DNA of 60,908 nt. It comes from Clostridia bacterium. Its GTDB lineage: Bacteria > Bacillota > Clostridia > Oscillospirales > Acutalibacteraceae. Location: the NCBI GenBank assembly GCA_017549105.1, contig JAFYVN010000010.1, forward strand, positions 81,261 through 142,168, read 5' to 3'. Positions 52,701-60,908 of the stretch are shown here, piece after piece; position 1 is the stretch's first letter, and every line of letters begins with the position of its first letter. Position numbers and translations under genes: made by a program. Under the pieces are notes generated by a model. That model did not search any database. It had not been told where the DNA came from and worked only from the letters and a program-made list of their open reading frames with translations.

Positions 52701-52866
52701 CAAGTCAGGATATTGGAACTTTTTCTGGGTCGGTTACAAACTGCGGCAAGTTACGGCAAATGTCTTTTTATTGATTTTTTGCCCGTTTGTCAACGTCAAT
52801 CTGAGCAAAATGGAAGATTAGAGCAAGTTATGACAAGCAAAAACAAGATAATCTAATTACATTCAA

Positions 52867-52935
52867 GTTCTCAAAGAGATAATTTATCCCGAATGGGGAT
52901 TATCGAAAACCCTTGGAATCAACCGATTCCAAGGG
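52867..52935. mobile_element. attR: right junction repeat of the integrative element
   Basis: A second copy of the rpsI tail and terminator, starting with the 20-bp identical block 52867-52886. No rpsI body precedes it, which shows it is a junction and not a gene. The terminator stem is kept with a different loop. Confidence 0.85.
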
Positions 52936-52945
52936 TTCTTTTTTG

Positions 52946-52980
52946 CTAAAAGCTCCGCAGATTTTTCTGCGGAGCTTTCA
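52946..52980 (-). terminator. Terminator of the GxGYxYP-type gene
   Basis: AAAGCTCCGCAG pairs with CTGCGGAGCTTT. On the minus strand it is followed by TTTTAGC, just after the stop codon. Confidence 0.8.
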
Positions 52981-52991
52981 AATTTTGTTTT

Positions 52992-54680
52992 TTAGTTGGG
53001 TTGAGCGAATTCATGAGGGATATTCTGCTCTACTGCTGCAAGGAGCTTATCAACGGCAATAACCTCAACGCTGTCATCAAGCTGGCTGACGAAATATGCA
53101 AGGTCGTCGGGACCGACTGTCCACGGGTGAACATTGATTACCGTGTAGCCGTTAATGGTTTTTATGTCGGCAGGTTTTGCGTTTATGATTGCGGCCTGCT
53201 CTGCAAGCCATTCGTTGGTCACATCACTTGCGTTTCCGCTGGGATACCAGAGGCTGAAGCCGACAGTTACAAACGGTTTATCATCTGAGAAAAAGACTCT
53301 TCCTCCGCCACCGGCATAGTTATCGGGGTCGAGCTGGAGAATGCCGCCTTTGATATTGTCATATCTCGAAAAATATCCGAGTCTTTTCTGCATGCTGTAA
53401 TCAAATGTACCGTCTTTGATTTCGTCCAGAAGGGTCATAATTCCGAGTCCAGAATCTAGCATAGCAGATGCGGTATAATCCGAGAATGCTCTGAGTTCTT
53501 CGGAGTTCATTTTGGTTACTCTTGCGTATCCACCGCCCGAAGGACCGGTGATGAATGTTGCGTTGTCTGAATTTGCGAGTGTTCTCTTTACGTCAACATC
53601 GGTAAGTTCTGATGCAATCGGAGCAAATGTCCAGCTTACAGGTGTATCAAGACCGTAGCTCTGCCAGGTATGAAATTCTCCGAAACCGTTCTGAATCCAC
53701 TGCAGATTATCACCGTCGCTGTAAACAATTGCAACATAATGCTTTTCGGGGTCAAGCTCAACATCGCCTTCAAACGGAGCATCAAACTTTTCGTCTGTTG
53801 CGTTGAACGATGAGAGAATGCTGAGGTTGAATGAATGGTCGGAGGGGATAACATAATGTCCGTATCGGGATGCCGATTCGGTAAATTTAAACTCATACTG
53901 ACACCAGCCGAAGATTGATGACGAGGGTTCGAGATCTTTCATAACACTGTCGCGGAAAAGTCTGCCTTCATAATCGCTGTCTTCGATATACATTATAAAA
54001 ATATTCTGCTGAACAGCGAAATCTCTCATTCCCTGTGCATAGTAATACATATGAACAAGACTGTCGTTGCGGAAGTTATCCTTGTATTCTTTGTAGAAAT
54101 TTTTCAGATATTTGAGGTCTATGTTATCACTGCTGATGTCAGCACGTTTTTCAAGACCGAGATTGATAACGGTTTCTTCATCTGCAGGTGTAACAGGAAG
54201 CCAACCGTTGATTGTTGTGAGATTTATTGCGGTGTTGAGCTGACCGTGGTCCTCTGCTGTTGCAAAGAGGGTGTAGCCGTTGTCTGAAATATACGGTTTG
54301 AATTTTGATATAATGGCATCGAATTTCCAGGGGTTACCCGTTTCGTCGTTATAGACAAGAGTGTAACCGGCATTTTCAAGTTCATTGAGAGCGTTACGGT
54401 TTGTTTCGTAACCGAAATCGATGAAAATCCGGGGCTTGTCTTTGGCAACAAGACCTTGAAGTGCAATGACAGTATGGCGCTGGGCATTCGAGAGGGTTGA
54501 GGCTTTGATAACGGTTATTTCATCCGCAAGCTCAGGCTCATCAAATTTTTTGTTCATTTCAATAAGTGCCTGTTCGCTCAGAGGTTCGGGTGCTTTGGTG
54601 AGTAAAGCGGCATCCATTGTGTTGAAGAGGATAGAAAACATCATAACGATAAAAGAAATACCGAATCTTATTTTTTCCAT
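52992..54680 (-). CDS. Secreted GxGYxYP-type putative glycoside hydrolase
   Basis: 562 residues. Signal-like N-terminus (RFGISFIVMMFSILFNTMDAA). The body resembles the GxGYxYP putative glycoside hydrolase family: VIALQGLVAKDKPRIFIDF near residue 70, VAIVYSDGDNLQW and GPSGGGYARV, the variant here of the name-giving motif (Tyr kept, last Tyr-Pro replaced). It is probably an extracellular sugar-degrading or sugar-binding enzyme; activity has not been shown for the family as far as I know. Confidence 0.8.
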   Translation of the reverse strand: MEKIRFGISFIVMMFSILFNTMDAALLTKAPEPLSEQALIEMNKKFDEPELADEITVIKASTLSNAQRHTVIALQGLVAKDKPRIFIDFGYETNRNALNELENAGYTLVYNDETGNPWKFDAIISKFKPYISDNGYTLFATAEDHGQLNTAINLTTINGWLPVTPADEETVINLGLEKRADISSDNIDLKYLKNFYKEYKDNFRNDSLVHMYYYAQGMRDFAVQQNIFIMYIEDSDYEGRLFRDSVMKDLEPSSSIFGWCQYEFKFTESASRYGHYVIPSDHSFNLSILSSFNATDEKFDAPFEGDVELDPEKHYVAIVYSDGDNLQWIQNGFGEFHTWQSYGLDTPVSWTFAPIASELTDVDVKRTLANSDNATFITGPSGGGYARVTKMNSEELRAFSDYTASAMLDSGLGIMTLLDEIKDGTFDYSMQKRLGYFSRYDNIKGGILQLDPDNYAGGGGRVFFSDDKPFVTVGFSLWYPSGNASDVTNEWLAEQAAIINAKPADIKTINGYTVINVHPWTVGPDDLAYFVSQLDDSVEVIAVDKLLAAVEQNIPHEFAQPN

Positions 54681-54715
54681 ATTTATTTGCTCCTGATTTT
54701 TGAAAATTAATTTTT

Positions 54716-54752
54716 AAGAAAAACGCCTGCAGAGCATAGGATTCTGCAGGCG
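54716..54752 (-). terminator. Terminator of the phosphoribosyltransferase-like gene
   Basis: CGCCTGCAGA pairs with TCTGCAGGCG; on the minus strand it is followed by TTTTTC. Confidence 0.85.
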
Positions 54753-54764
54753 GTAATAATTTTA

Positions 54765-55409
54765 TCAGAGCTTTGAAAATCCGTGGCTGTTGATGAGGGC
54801 ATCAAGCTTTTTGCCTTCCTTACAAAGCGGACACTCATGAGCAGGGATTGAGAAATATCCGGGAAGGTCGTTGGGGTTGAAAACGGAATTGACAGTATAA
54901 CCGTCGCATTCGCTTGCAGTTGCAAAGATTGATGCAACGCCGACAACTTCACCGCCATAGTATCTGACAGCTTCCATTGCAGCCTTGACCGTACCGCCGG
55001 TTGCAACCGAAACAGCAAGAACAAGAACGTGCTTGCCCTTTATCATAGGAACAATGTTATCTCTGAACATAATCTGAGAACTGCTTGTTGTTTCGGGGGT
55101 AACAACATAAATTGTCTGGTGAGCGTTGATGTTCATCCAATGGTTTTTGGTGAGTTCTTCGGCAAGGCAAGCGCCGATAACCTCTGTGCCGTCGAGGCAG
55201 AGAATGGTATCGACTATATTAACTTTGTAGTTGCTGTTGCTGCAAAGCTCCTGTGCAACGGCTTTTGCTTCTGAAAGACGGGATTTTTGCGCCGCAACGT
55301 CAATATAATAATTACTGTGAGCGTGATTGGTTGCGAAATGACCCTTTGCAACTCGCAGATAAAGGTCGTTTCTTTTGGTTTTTATTTTTGTAATGCTTGA
55401 TGTAGGCAT
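54765..55409 (-). CDS. Phosphoribosyltransferase-fold protein with altered PRPP loop
   Basis: 214 residues resembling orotate phosphoribosyltransferases: YYIDVAAQKSRL near the start, then VLVLAVSVATGGTVKAAMEAVRYYGG as PRPP-binding region, and a C-terminal PLCKEGKKLDALINSHG. In active enzymes the PRPP loop reads VxVVDDVxTTG; the two acidic residues are replaced here by Ala-Val. The fold is clear, but catalysis is doubtful. The C-terminal Cys pair is a further difference. It may bind nucleotides or act as a regulator (compare PurR). Confidence 0.8.
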   Translation of the reverse strand: MPTSSITKIKTKRNDLYLRVAKGHFATNHAHSNYYIDVAAQKSRLSEAKAVAQELCSNSNYKVNIVDTILCLDGTEVIGACLAEELTKNHWMNINAHQTIYVVTPETTSSSQIMFRDNIVPMIKGKHVLVLAVSVATGGTVKAAMEAVRYYGGEVVGVASIFATASECDGYTVNSVFNPNDLPGYFSIPAHECPLCKEGKKLDALINSHGFSKL

Positions 55410-55518
55410 AAAAATCCTCCTTAATTCCTATGGGATATAAATTATTGTATAACACTTATATCAAAAATGCAAGAAAAATATTACAAAAAACATAAAGTTT
55501 TATGCAAATTAACTATAA

Positions 55519-57237
55519 TTATTTTATAAATGTCATTCCCGATGTCGGCACATCAAGTTCCGTAACAGGTGAACCAATCATTCCGCTTGCAATTTCTTCG
55601 CCCATACAGTTAACGGTCCGGAATTTTTTGCCTTCTGCACCTCTGATGATGAGTGATTTATGCATTGATGCATTAACAGCAACGGTTTCGCAAGCGTTTA
55701 CTTCAATAACGGGATTGGTGAATGAAGTTATAACTTCTTTATCGCCAAGTGCCGAACGGGCGGTGCTGTAGTTGGATTCGGGGTTGGTTGCAGTCAGCTT
55801 ACCGTCAAGAAGAACATCCTTCCATTCTTTCCAGAACGAAATGTAATATTTCAGCATTCTGTAATGCGCTTCGGGAAGTTTGTCAACACGCATTGAGACC
55901 TGCGGTACACCGTAAAGAATGCTTGCAAACTGGAGGGCTGCATTTTCGGCTGTATCCTCATAATTCCACATTATCATATCGGAATGAACAGCGGTTTTGC
56001 CCGAAGTCATACGCAGGTTTATAATTCCGATTCGGTTTTTGAGTATATCGCAGGGGCAGTCGCCGACACGGAGCATATTCCCGTATTTACGGATTGAAGG
56101 ACCTACATATGACTGACGGAACTCAATCATAATGTCGGGATTTATGGCTGTGAGTGATGCGCGGATTTCGGTCATAAGAACGTGGATTGCATCTTCGAGT
56201 GAGGGATAGTCACGCTTTTCGTCGGGTTCAAGGGATTTTCCTTTGAGGATGAATGAATCGATGAAGTCGAGCTTCAGACCGTCGAGACCCCAATCTCTGA
56301 CCGCTTTTCCGTATATGCCGATAAGGTATTCACGAACCTTTTTGTATCTCGGGTCAAGACCGAAGAATGTTTTGTCATCGCCCGAGCCTTCAAGAAACAT
56401 TCCTTCAAATTCCTTGAATTTTTCGGTGTAAATACCCATAAACGGAACCGAGTACCATAGAATAACCTTCATACCGATATCGTGGATATCCTTTATGAGC
56501 GAAGCCATATCACCCATCTTTTTGGGAGCAACCTGCCAGTCACCGCAGTAGGCATATCCGCGGTTGTTGTCGTCTGTCTGCCAGCCGTCATCTATGATGA
56601 CTGTTTCAAGTCCGATTTCTTTTGACGCTCTGCATTCTTTGAGAATTTCTTCTCTGTCGAGCATCTGGTGAAAGCTGTACCAGAGCGAATCCATCGGCAT
56701 TTTTGCGCTTTCAGGCACATAGGCGGATTCATAACCGCATTCGTTTTCCCACCATTCGGTTGTGTCATAAATGCTGTCATAATAGGGGATTGAACGCATA
56801 TCAAAACGCACCGTTGCAGTATAATTGCAGGTTGGCGAAGTGGGTTTTGTGAAAAACTCGATTTCGCAGGCGAGGGTAGCATCTTCCTCGCGGATACCGG
56901 TACGGATGCTTATGGGAGTGTCAACATCCGAAACCGAAACGCACAGCTTGTTTTTGCCGTCCTTTGAAATGAGCGACTGAATTGGCATCCACGATGCCAG
57001 ACGTGACTGAATCGAGAGCTTGCCCCATTCAAAGGCAAGACCGTGAATGTCGAGCAGAGAGGGGTTCCATGTCGAACAGCAGTCACTTGCGCTGAAATTC
57101 CATCTGATGAAAAACGGCTCGGGAATCTCGGGAGAGGGCATAGTCATATTGACGGTCAGATAAAGAATATCGCCGATTGCGTTTTCAGTAAGGTTTACAG
57201 CAGCGTTTTTATTGCCGCCAGAAACTGAAAAATTCAT
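55519..57237 (-). CDS. Alpha-galactosidase-like GH36 protein (second)
   Basis: 572 residues, no signal peptide. GH36 barrel motifs: VIIDDGWQTDD, GMKVILWYSVP, nucleophile Asp324 in GLKLDFID and acid/base Asp393 in RVGDCPCD. The N-terminal beta domain is short. Distinct from the GH36 protein at 19970, so substrate preferences are likely to differ. Starts after AAAGGAAAG. It is probably cytoplasmic. The preceding (downstream) phosphoribosyltransferase-like gene is separated by about 110 nt. Confidence 0.88.
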   Translation of the reverse strand: MNFSVSGGNKNAAVNLTENAIGDILYLTVNMTMPSPEIPEPFFIRWNFSASDCCSTWNPSLLDIHGLAFEWGKLSIQSRLASWMPIQSLISKDGKNKLCVSVSDVDTPISIRTGIREEDATLACEIEFFTKPTSPTCNYTATVRFDMRSIPYYDSIYDTTEWWENECGYESAYVPESAKMPMDSLWYSFHQMLDREEILKECRASKEIGLETVIIDDGWQTDDNNRGYAYCGDWQVAPKKMGDMASLIKDIHDIGMKVILWYSVPFMGIYTEKFKEFEGMFLEGSGDDKTFFGLDPRYKKVREYLIGIYGKAVRDWGLDGLKLDFIDSFILKGKSLEPDEKRDYPSLEDAIHVLMTEIRASLTAINPDIMIEFRQSYVGPSIRKYGNMLRVGDCPCDILKNRIGIINLRMTSGKTAVHSDMIMWNYEDTAENAALQFASILYGVPQVSMRVDKLPEAHYRMLKYYISFWKEWKDVLLDGKLTATNPESNYSTARSALGDKEVITSFTNPVIEVNACETVAVNASMHKSLIIRGAEGKKFRTVNCMGEEIASGMIGSPVTELDVPTSGMTFIK

Positions 57238-57370
57238 AATATCTTTCCTTTCACGGAGAATATTGATTAAAGTATAATATCTTTGTCGGGATAAATCAAT
57301 AGCCTTGTGCTTTACTTTTTCCTTTGGATGTTATATAATCCGAATGTATCAATTTCAGCGGAGGTTTGTT

Positions 57371-57838
57371 ATGGCGTTCGGCAAAGCTAAAGAGCATTTA
57401 AAAAAATACGGTATGGAAGACAGAGTCATGGAGTTTGATGTTTCGTCGGCAACCGTTAGCGAAGCGGCAAAGGCGGTTGGCAGCAGTGAAGGCGAAATTG
57501 CCAAAACGCTGTCATTCCTTGTTGATGAAAAAGCCATTCTGATTGTTGTTGCAGGAGATTGCAAGATAGATAACGCAAAATATAAAGCATATTTTCACGC
57601 AAAAGCAAAGATGCTTCCGTTTGAAAGCGTTGAGGAGCTTATCGGTCACGCCGTCGGCGGAGTATGTCCCTTCGGAATCAACGGGGGAGTTGAGGTTTAT
57701 CTTGACGAATCGCTGAAAAGATTTGAGATTGTTTATCCCGCCTGCGGAAGCTCAAACAGTGCGGTTAAGCTGAATATTCCCGAGCTTGAAAAGGCTTCGG
57801 AATTCAAATGCTGGATTGATGTTTGCAGGGCAATATAA
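57371..57838 (+). CDS. YbaK/EbsC-family deacylase
   Basis: 155 residues from ATG at 57371, 8 nt after GGAGG. The fold motif runs from AKTLSFLVDEKAILIVVAGD through KIDNAKYKAYF and ends VCPFGINGGVEVYLDESL. These proteins hydrolyse misacylated tRNAs such as Cys-tRNA(Pro), with a conserved Lys in the K-x-D/N region. Specificity within the family is not set by sequence here. Confidence 0.9.
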   Translation: MAFGKAKEHLKKYGMEDRVMEFDVSSATVSEAAKAVGSSEGEIAKTLSFLVDEKAILIVVAGDCKIDNAKYKAYFHAKAKMLPFESVEELIGHAVGGVCPFGINGGVEVYLDESLKRFEIVYPACGSSNSAVKLNIPELEKASEFKCWIDVCRAI

Positions 57839-58021
57839 AAAATCAAGCCCCTTGAAAAAGGAACTGTAATGCAAAGTGAGACTGAGGTCTGATTTTGTTT
57901 AAAATTATATATTTATTGATTTGAAGCCGGCGGAATTGCTCCGTTGGCTTCTTCGTATTTACGGATATATTCTCCGGCTATAAACTTATACTATATATAG
58001 TATTATTTCTATAAATTCATA
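57839..58021. other. Intergenic region after the YbaK gene, nothing clear
   Basis: AT-rich with a weak CAAGCCCCTTGAAAAAGG hairpin and an AT-rich palindromic stretch at 57990-58000. No gene seen. Confidence 0.4.
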
Positions 58022-58050
58022 TTGACATCAATTTGATATAAGTTTATAAT
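58022..58050 (+). promoter_or_regulatory. Sigma-A promoter of the LRR surface protein
   Basis: Perfect TTGACA (58022-58027) and TATAAT (58045-58050), 17 nt apart. The transcript would start near 58057, about 300 nt before the start codon. Confidence 0.8.
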
Positions 58051-58056
58051 GAAGGC

Positions 58057-58360
58057 ACCATAAAAAGATGCAAAAATCAGTTGTTGCCGACAAAAACAAT
58101 TCTGCTGTCATATAAAAATGATGGTTAAAACCAAATTGCGGTTTATGATTCAGGCTTCCTCTGATGAGGAAGCTGTTGCATAGCGACTGAAGGAGAGACG
58201 GTTTTGCAATTAAATGCTTAGCCTATGGCTTTATGCTTTTCTCTCCCTCCGTCTTTTGCCTCACAAAATCCGCAACAGGAAATTAATCAGTGTTTATTCA
58301 ACCTGTGACAGAGGATTGGCAGAAAAACGGATTTATGCATCGGAATTTAAGGAGGACAAA
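58057..58360 (+). promoter_or_regulatory. Long structured 5' leader of the LRR surface protein
   Basis: About 300 nt of untranslated RNA. TTGCGG (58136) and CCGCAA (58270) could close a ~140-nt domain that holds the perfect hairpin GCTTCCT-CTGATG-AGGAAGC (58154-58173) and two mutually exclusive pairings: GGAGAGA with TCTCTCC, or GACGG with CCGTC followed by TTTTG, a terminator-like form. It does not match any riboswitch consensus I remember. Confidence 0.45.
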
Positions 58361-60908
58361 ATGGGCAAAACAAAAACCTTTTCCAAAAAAGCGGTAAGTA
58401 TTGTAATTGCAATGCTTATGATGGTTGTTGTTGCAACACTTGCTTTTTCGGGAACCATCGCTTCAGCCGAAACCTCGGGTGATTTTACTTATACCGTGTC
58501 AGGCTCTAATGCAACAATCACAGGATATTCAGGTTCGGCAACAAACCTTGTGATTCCTTCAAAATTGAACGGAAACAATGTTGTGAAAATCAATGCACGA
58601 ACTTTTGAAGGTAACAATAATATTGTCTCTGTTACAATTCCTGCTTCTGTTAATGTGATTGGTGGTTCCTATAATGATGGTGCTTTTCAAGATTGTAAAA
58701 ATCTTAAAACCGTTACATTTGCAGAAGGATCAACAGATGCTTTTATAGAACAGTATGCGTTTATAAACTGTTTGTCACTTGAGAGCGTTTCGCTTCCCGG
58801 AAATTATAGTTCTATCGGAACAAGAGCGTTTCAGGGATGCTCGTCTATGAAGTCTTTTGAATGGAAAAAGTCGTCTTATTCCTTTGCAAATCAATCGATT
58901 TCAGATAACGCTTTTCATGGCTGTTCAAGCCTTTCAACTTTATCGTTGCCTACTACATTGAAGAGTATAGCTGCATCAGCATTTAGAAGCTGTAATTCAC
59001 TTGTGAATGTTGTTATTCCGGAAGGTGTTACAAGTATAGCTAACGGTACATTTTGGGGATGCTCAAAACTTGCCAACGTTACTTTACCTTCTACCTTAAA
59101 AACCATTGGCGGATCCTATAATGATGGTGCTTTCCAGGATTGTAAAAATCTTAGAACAGTTTCATTTGCAGAAGGTTCGTCAGATGCGAGTATAGAGCAA
59201 TATGCGTTTATAAATTGTTTGTCACTTGAGGGTGTTTCACTTCCGGGTAACTATACATATATAGGAACAAGAGCTTTCCAGGGTTGTATATCTATAGAAA
59301 TTTTCGAATGGAAAAAGTCATCTTCTTCAGAAGCGAATCAATCGATTGGTGACAATGCTTTTAATGGTTGTTCAAATCTTTCAACCTTATCATTACCTAC
59401 CACATTGAAAAGCATAGGAGCATCAGCGTTTAGAAGCTGCACATTTCTCACAAAAGTTTTTATTCCTGAAGGCGTTATCAATATAGATAGAGGTGCGTTT
59501 TGGGGTTGTGCAAAGCTTTCGGAAGTTACTTTGCCTTCTACCTTAAAAACCATCGGTGGTTCCTATAATGATGGCGCTTTCCAGGATTGTAAAAGGCTTA
59601 AAACCGTTACATTTGCGGAAGGCTCATCGGATGCAACAATAGAACAATATGCGTTTATTAATTGCACTGAACTTGAAAATATTATAATTCCTGGTAATTA
59701 TACATTTATTGGAACACGAGCATTTCAAGGATGTTCAGCTATGAAGTCGTTCGAGTGGAAAAAATCAACTTCTTCATATGCGAACCAGTCAATTGGTGAT
59801 AACGCATTCAACAGTTGTTCAAGCCTTTCAAGCTTATCGTTGCCAACTACATTGAAAAGCATAGCGGCATCGGCATTCAGAAGCTGTAACTCACTTGTAA
59901 GCGTTATTATTCCAGAAGGTGTTACCAATATAGATAGAGGTGCGTTTTGGGGATGCTCTAATCTTACCGATGTTTCATTACCCTCTACCTTAACGGTTGT
60001 TGGCGGTGCTTATAACGATGGCGCTTTCCAAGACTGTAAAAAATTAAAAACTGTTACATTTGCAGAAGGTTCATCAGATGCAATAATAGAACAATATGCG
60101 TTCATCAATTGTATTGAGCTTGCGAAGGTTACAATTCCGTGTAACTATACCCATATTGGAACAAGAGCTTTCCAGGGATGCACTTCTCTTAAGTCTGTTG
60201 AATGGAAGAAATCATCTTACTCCTATGCTAACCAATCAATTGGCGACAATGCATTTCATGGTTGTTCAAGTCTTGTAAGATTGTCTTTACCTACTACGTT
60301 AAAAAGTATAGCGGCATCTGCTTTTAGAAGTTGTACTTCTCTTGAAATAGTTATTATTCCGGAAAGCGTTGAATCTATAGCTAATGGTACGTTTTGGGGA
60401 TGTTCAAAGCTTACTACAGTTTCATTACCGTCCACTTTAAAAGTTATTGAAGGCTCTTATAATGATGGTGCTTTTCAAAATTGTCATTCACTGACTACTG
60501 TTATTTTTGCTGAAGGCGATAGAGACTTATCTATAGGAAGATATACGTTTAATACTTGTGAAAGTCTGACAATAGTACATCTTCCTTTAAATCTTATCTC
60601 AATAGATAGAAACTGTTTTGATGCTTCAAAGACCAACCTCATAATCTGTGCAAAGAGTATAGATTCATATGCAAAAACCTACGCAGATGAAAATGGTATT
60701 CCGTTTACTATTTGCGGTGGCGGACACGAAACACCTGATATTCCAGATGCCCCCGATACCCCCGACGTCCCCGATACTCCCGTTGTAACAACTTACACAC
60801 TCTCCTACGATGCAAACGGCGGTTCAGGTGCTCCTGCTGCTCAGACCGGTGCATCAGAATACACAATCAGCACTGTTGCTCCCGTAAAAGACGGCTACAA
60901 GTTCCTCG
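58361..60908 (+). CDS. BspA-type leucine-rich-repeat surface protein, truncated at window end
   Basis: At least 849 residues, open at the window edge. Starts at ATG 58361 after AAGGAGG. The signal peptide contains IVIAMLMMVVVATLAF. The body consists of LRR_5/BspA repeats of the type IGTRAFQGCSS, ISDNAFHGCSSL and LPTTLKSIAASAF. A 149-residue (447-bp) super-repeat recurs four times without any change in length. After residue ~770 a Pro/Asp linker (DTPDVPDTP) leads to an InlB repeat starting SYDANGGSGAPA that continues past the window. Such proteins are adhesins or binding proteins of the cell surface. Confidence 0.9.
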   Translation, partial: MGKTKTFSKKAVSIVIAMLMMVVVATLAFSGTIASAETSGDFTYTVSGSNATITGYSGSATNLVIPSKLNGNNVVKINARTFEGNNNIVSVTIPASVNVIGGSYNDGAFQDCKNLKTVTFAEGSTDAFIEQYAFINCLSLESVSLPGNYSSIGTRAFQGCSSMKSFEWKKSSYSFANQSISDNAFHGCSSLSTLSLPTTLKSIAASAFRSCNSLVNVVIPEGVTSIANGTFWGCSKLANVTLPSTLKTIGGSYNDGAFQDCKNLRTVSFAEGSSDASIEQYAFINCLSLEGVSLPGNYTYIGTRAFQGCISIEIFEWKKSSSSEANQSIGDNAFNGCSNLSTLSLPTTLKSIGASAFRSCTFLTKVFIPEGVINIDRGAFWGCAKLSEVTLPSTLKTIGGSYNDGAFQDCKRLKTVTFAEGSSDATIEQYAFINCTELENIIIPGNYTFIGTRAFQGCSAMKSFEWKKSTSSYANQSIGDNAFNSCSSLSSLSLPTTLKSIAASAFRSCNSLVSVIIPEGVTNIDRGAFWGCSNLTDVSLPSTLTVVGGAYNDGAFQDCKKLKTVTFAEGSSDAIIEQYAFINCIELAKVTIPCNYTHIGTRAFQGCTSLKSVEWKKSSYSYANQSIGDNAFHGCSSLVRLSLPTTLKSIAASAFRSCTSLEIVIIPESVESIANGTFWGCSKLTTVSLPSTLKVIEGSYNDGAFQNCHSLTTVIFAEGDRDLSIGRYTFNTCESLTIVHLPLNLISIDRNCFDASKTNLIICAKSIDSYAKTYADENGIPFTICGGGHETPDIPDAPDTPDVPDTPVVTTYTLSYDANGGSGAPAAQTGASEYTISTVAPVKDGYKFL
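58661..60468 (+). repeat. 447-bp tandem super-repeat in the LRR gene
   Basis: The landmark GG.GGTTCCTATAATGATGG occurs at 58661, 59108, 59555, 60002 and 60449, exactly 447 bp apart each time. Copies differ by scattered substitutions but not by insertions or deletions, so they arose by duplication of a 149-codon unit. Recombination between copies could change the repeat number. Confidence 0.9.

Larger units (their letters stand above)
38792..52935. mobile_element. Integrative element in the 3' end of rpsI (~14.1 kb)
   Basis: Flanked by the ~70-bp direct repeats at 38792-38862 and 52867-52935. It carries int, xis-like, rep, a CAP operon, an AbiEi-like protein, Fic, a BcgI-like restriction-modification system and a DUF4143 ATPase. 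No relaxase, coupling protein or type IV secretion gene was seen, so it is not self-transmissible by those means; it may move as a mobilisable or phage-satellite-like island. The rpsI target and the gene II/X replication protein distinguish it. Confidence 0.8.

Noticed and set aside
58136-58275. Match to known riboswitch classes in the LRR leader (c-di-GMP I and II, glycine, cobalamin, SAM)
   Set aside because: None of the conserved cores I remember for these classes is present; it is kept only as an unassigned structured leader.
1-60908. CRISPR arrays, rRNA and tRNA genes
   Set aside because: No regularly spaced short identical repeats with unique spacers, no rRNA segments and no convincing tRNA cloverleaf were seen by eye; a covariance search would be decisive for tRNAs.

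Overview
The window looks like a chromosomal segment of an anaerobic, carbohydrate-degrading Clostridia bacterium, probably an uncultured member of the Ruminococcaceae/Oscillospiraceae. The reasons are: strong GGAGG ribosome binding sites and TTGACA/TATAAT promoters, a GlgC plus GlgD glycogen pathway, a C_GCAxxG_C_C family protein, Thr/Pro-rich linkers in secreted proteins, many glycoside hydrolases, and InlB-type and BspA-type surface proteins. The species assignment is inference; no rRNA or tRNA gene was seen.

Layout. 1-62: start of a leftward gene. 307-7023: glycogen operon glgB-glgC-glgD-(membrane protein)-glgA, ended by a terminator. 7066-14676: an XRE regulator, then a rightward glycan-use locus (degenerate histidine phosphatase, GH35, secreted GH92 with a changed catalytic acid, CBM9-like protein, NahK-like sugar kinase, small unknown). 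14721-17446: leftward uxuA-eda-kdgK, taking mannonate to KDG, KDPG, pyruvate and glyceraldehyde 3-phosphate. 17613-27289: HPr, a cell-wall 3D/G5 protein, a GH36 alpha-galactosidase, DUF554, a secreted FN3-like protein, a C_GCAxxG_C_C protein, and a sugar isomerase plus Gfo/Idh oxidoreductase. 27394-35332: three very large secreted proteins: a Thr-rich FN3/beta-propeller protein, a caspase-like protein with InlB repeats and an SH3 domain, and an M23 peptidase with Cys-rich modules and InlB repeats. 36033-37499: B12-binding radical SAM protein. 37962-38808: rplM-rpsI.

38792-52935 is a ~14.1 kb integrative element inserted at the 3' end of rpsI. A ~70 bp direct repeat of the rpsI tail and terminator flanks it (attL 38792-38862, attR 52867-52935). 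It carries a tyrosine integrase, an excisionase-like protein, a gene II/X-type replication protein, a CAP-domain operon, a 754 bp hairpin-rich non-coding region, an AbiEi-like protein, an HTH-Fic protein with a palindromic operator on its promoter, a BcgI-like type IIB restriction-modification system with two near-duplicate target recognition domains, a broken nitroreductase and a DUF4143 ATPase. Paired copies of an 11-bp-period repeat near both ends look like integrase arm sites.

52992-57838 returns to carbohydrate genes (GxGYxYP-type secreted protein, unusual phosphoribosyltransferase, second GH36) and a YbaK deacylase. From 58361 to the window end runs a truncated BspA-type leucine-rich-repeat surface protein with an exact 447-bp super-repeat, preceded by a strong promoter and a ~300-nt structured leader.

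Together the chromosomal genes describe a gut-type saccharolytic bacterium that takes apart galactosides, mannosylated glycans and uronates, stores glycogen and displays large adhesive or proteolytic surface proteins. The inserted element contributes mobility, defence and toxin-antitoxin-like cargo.
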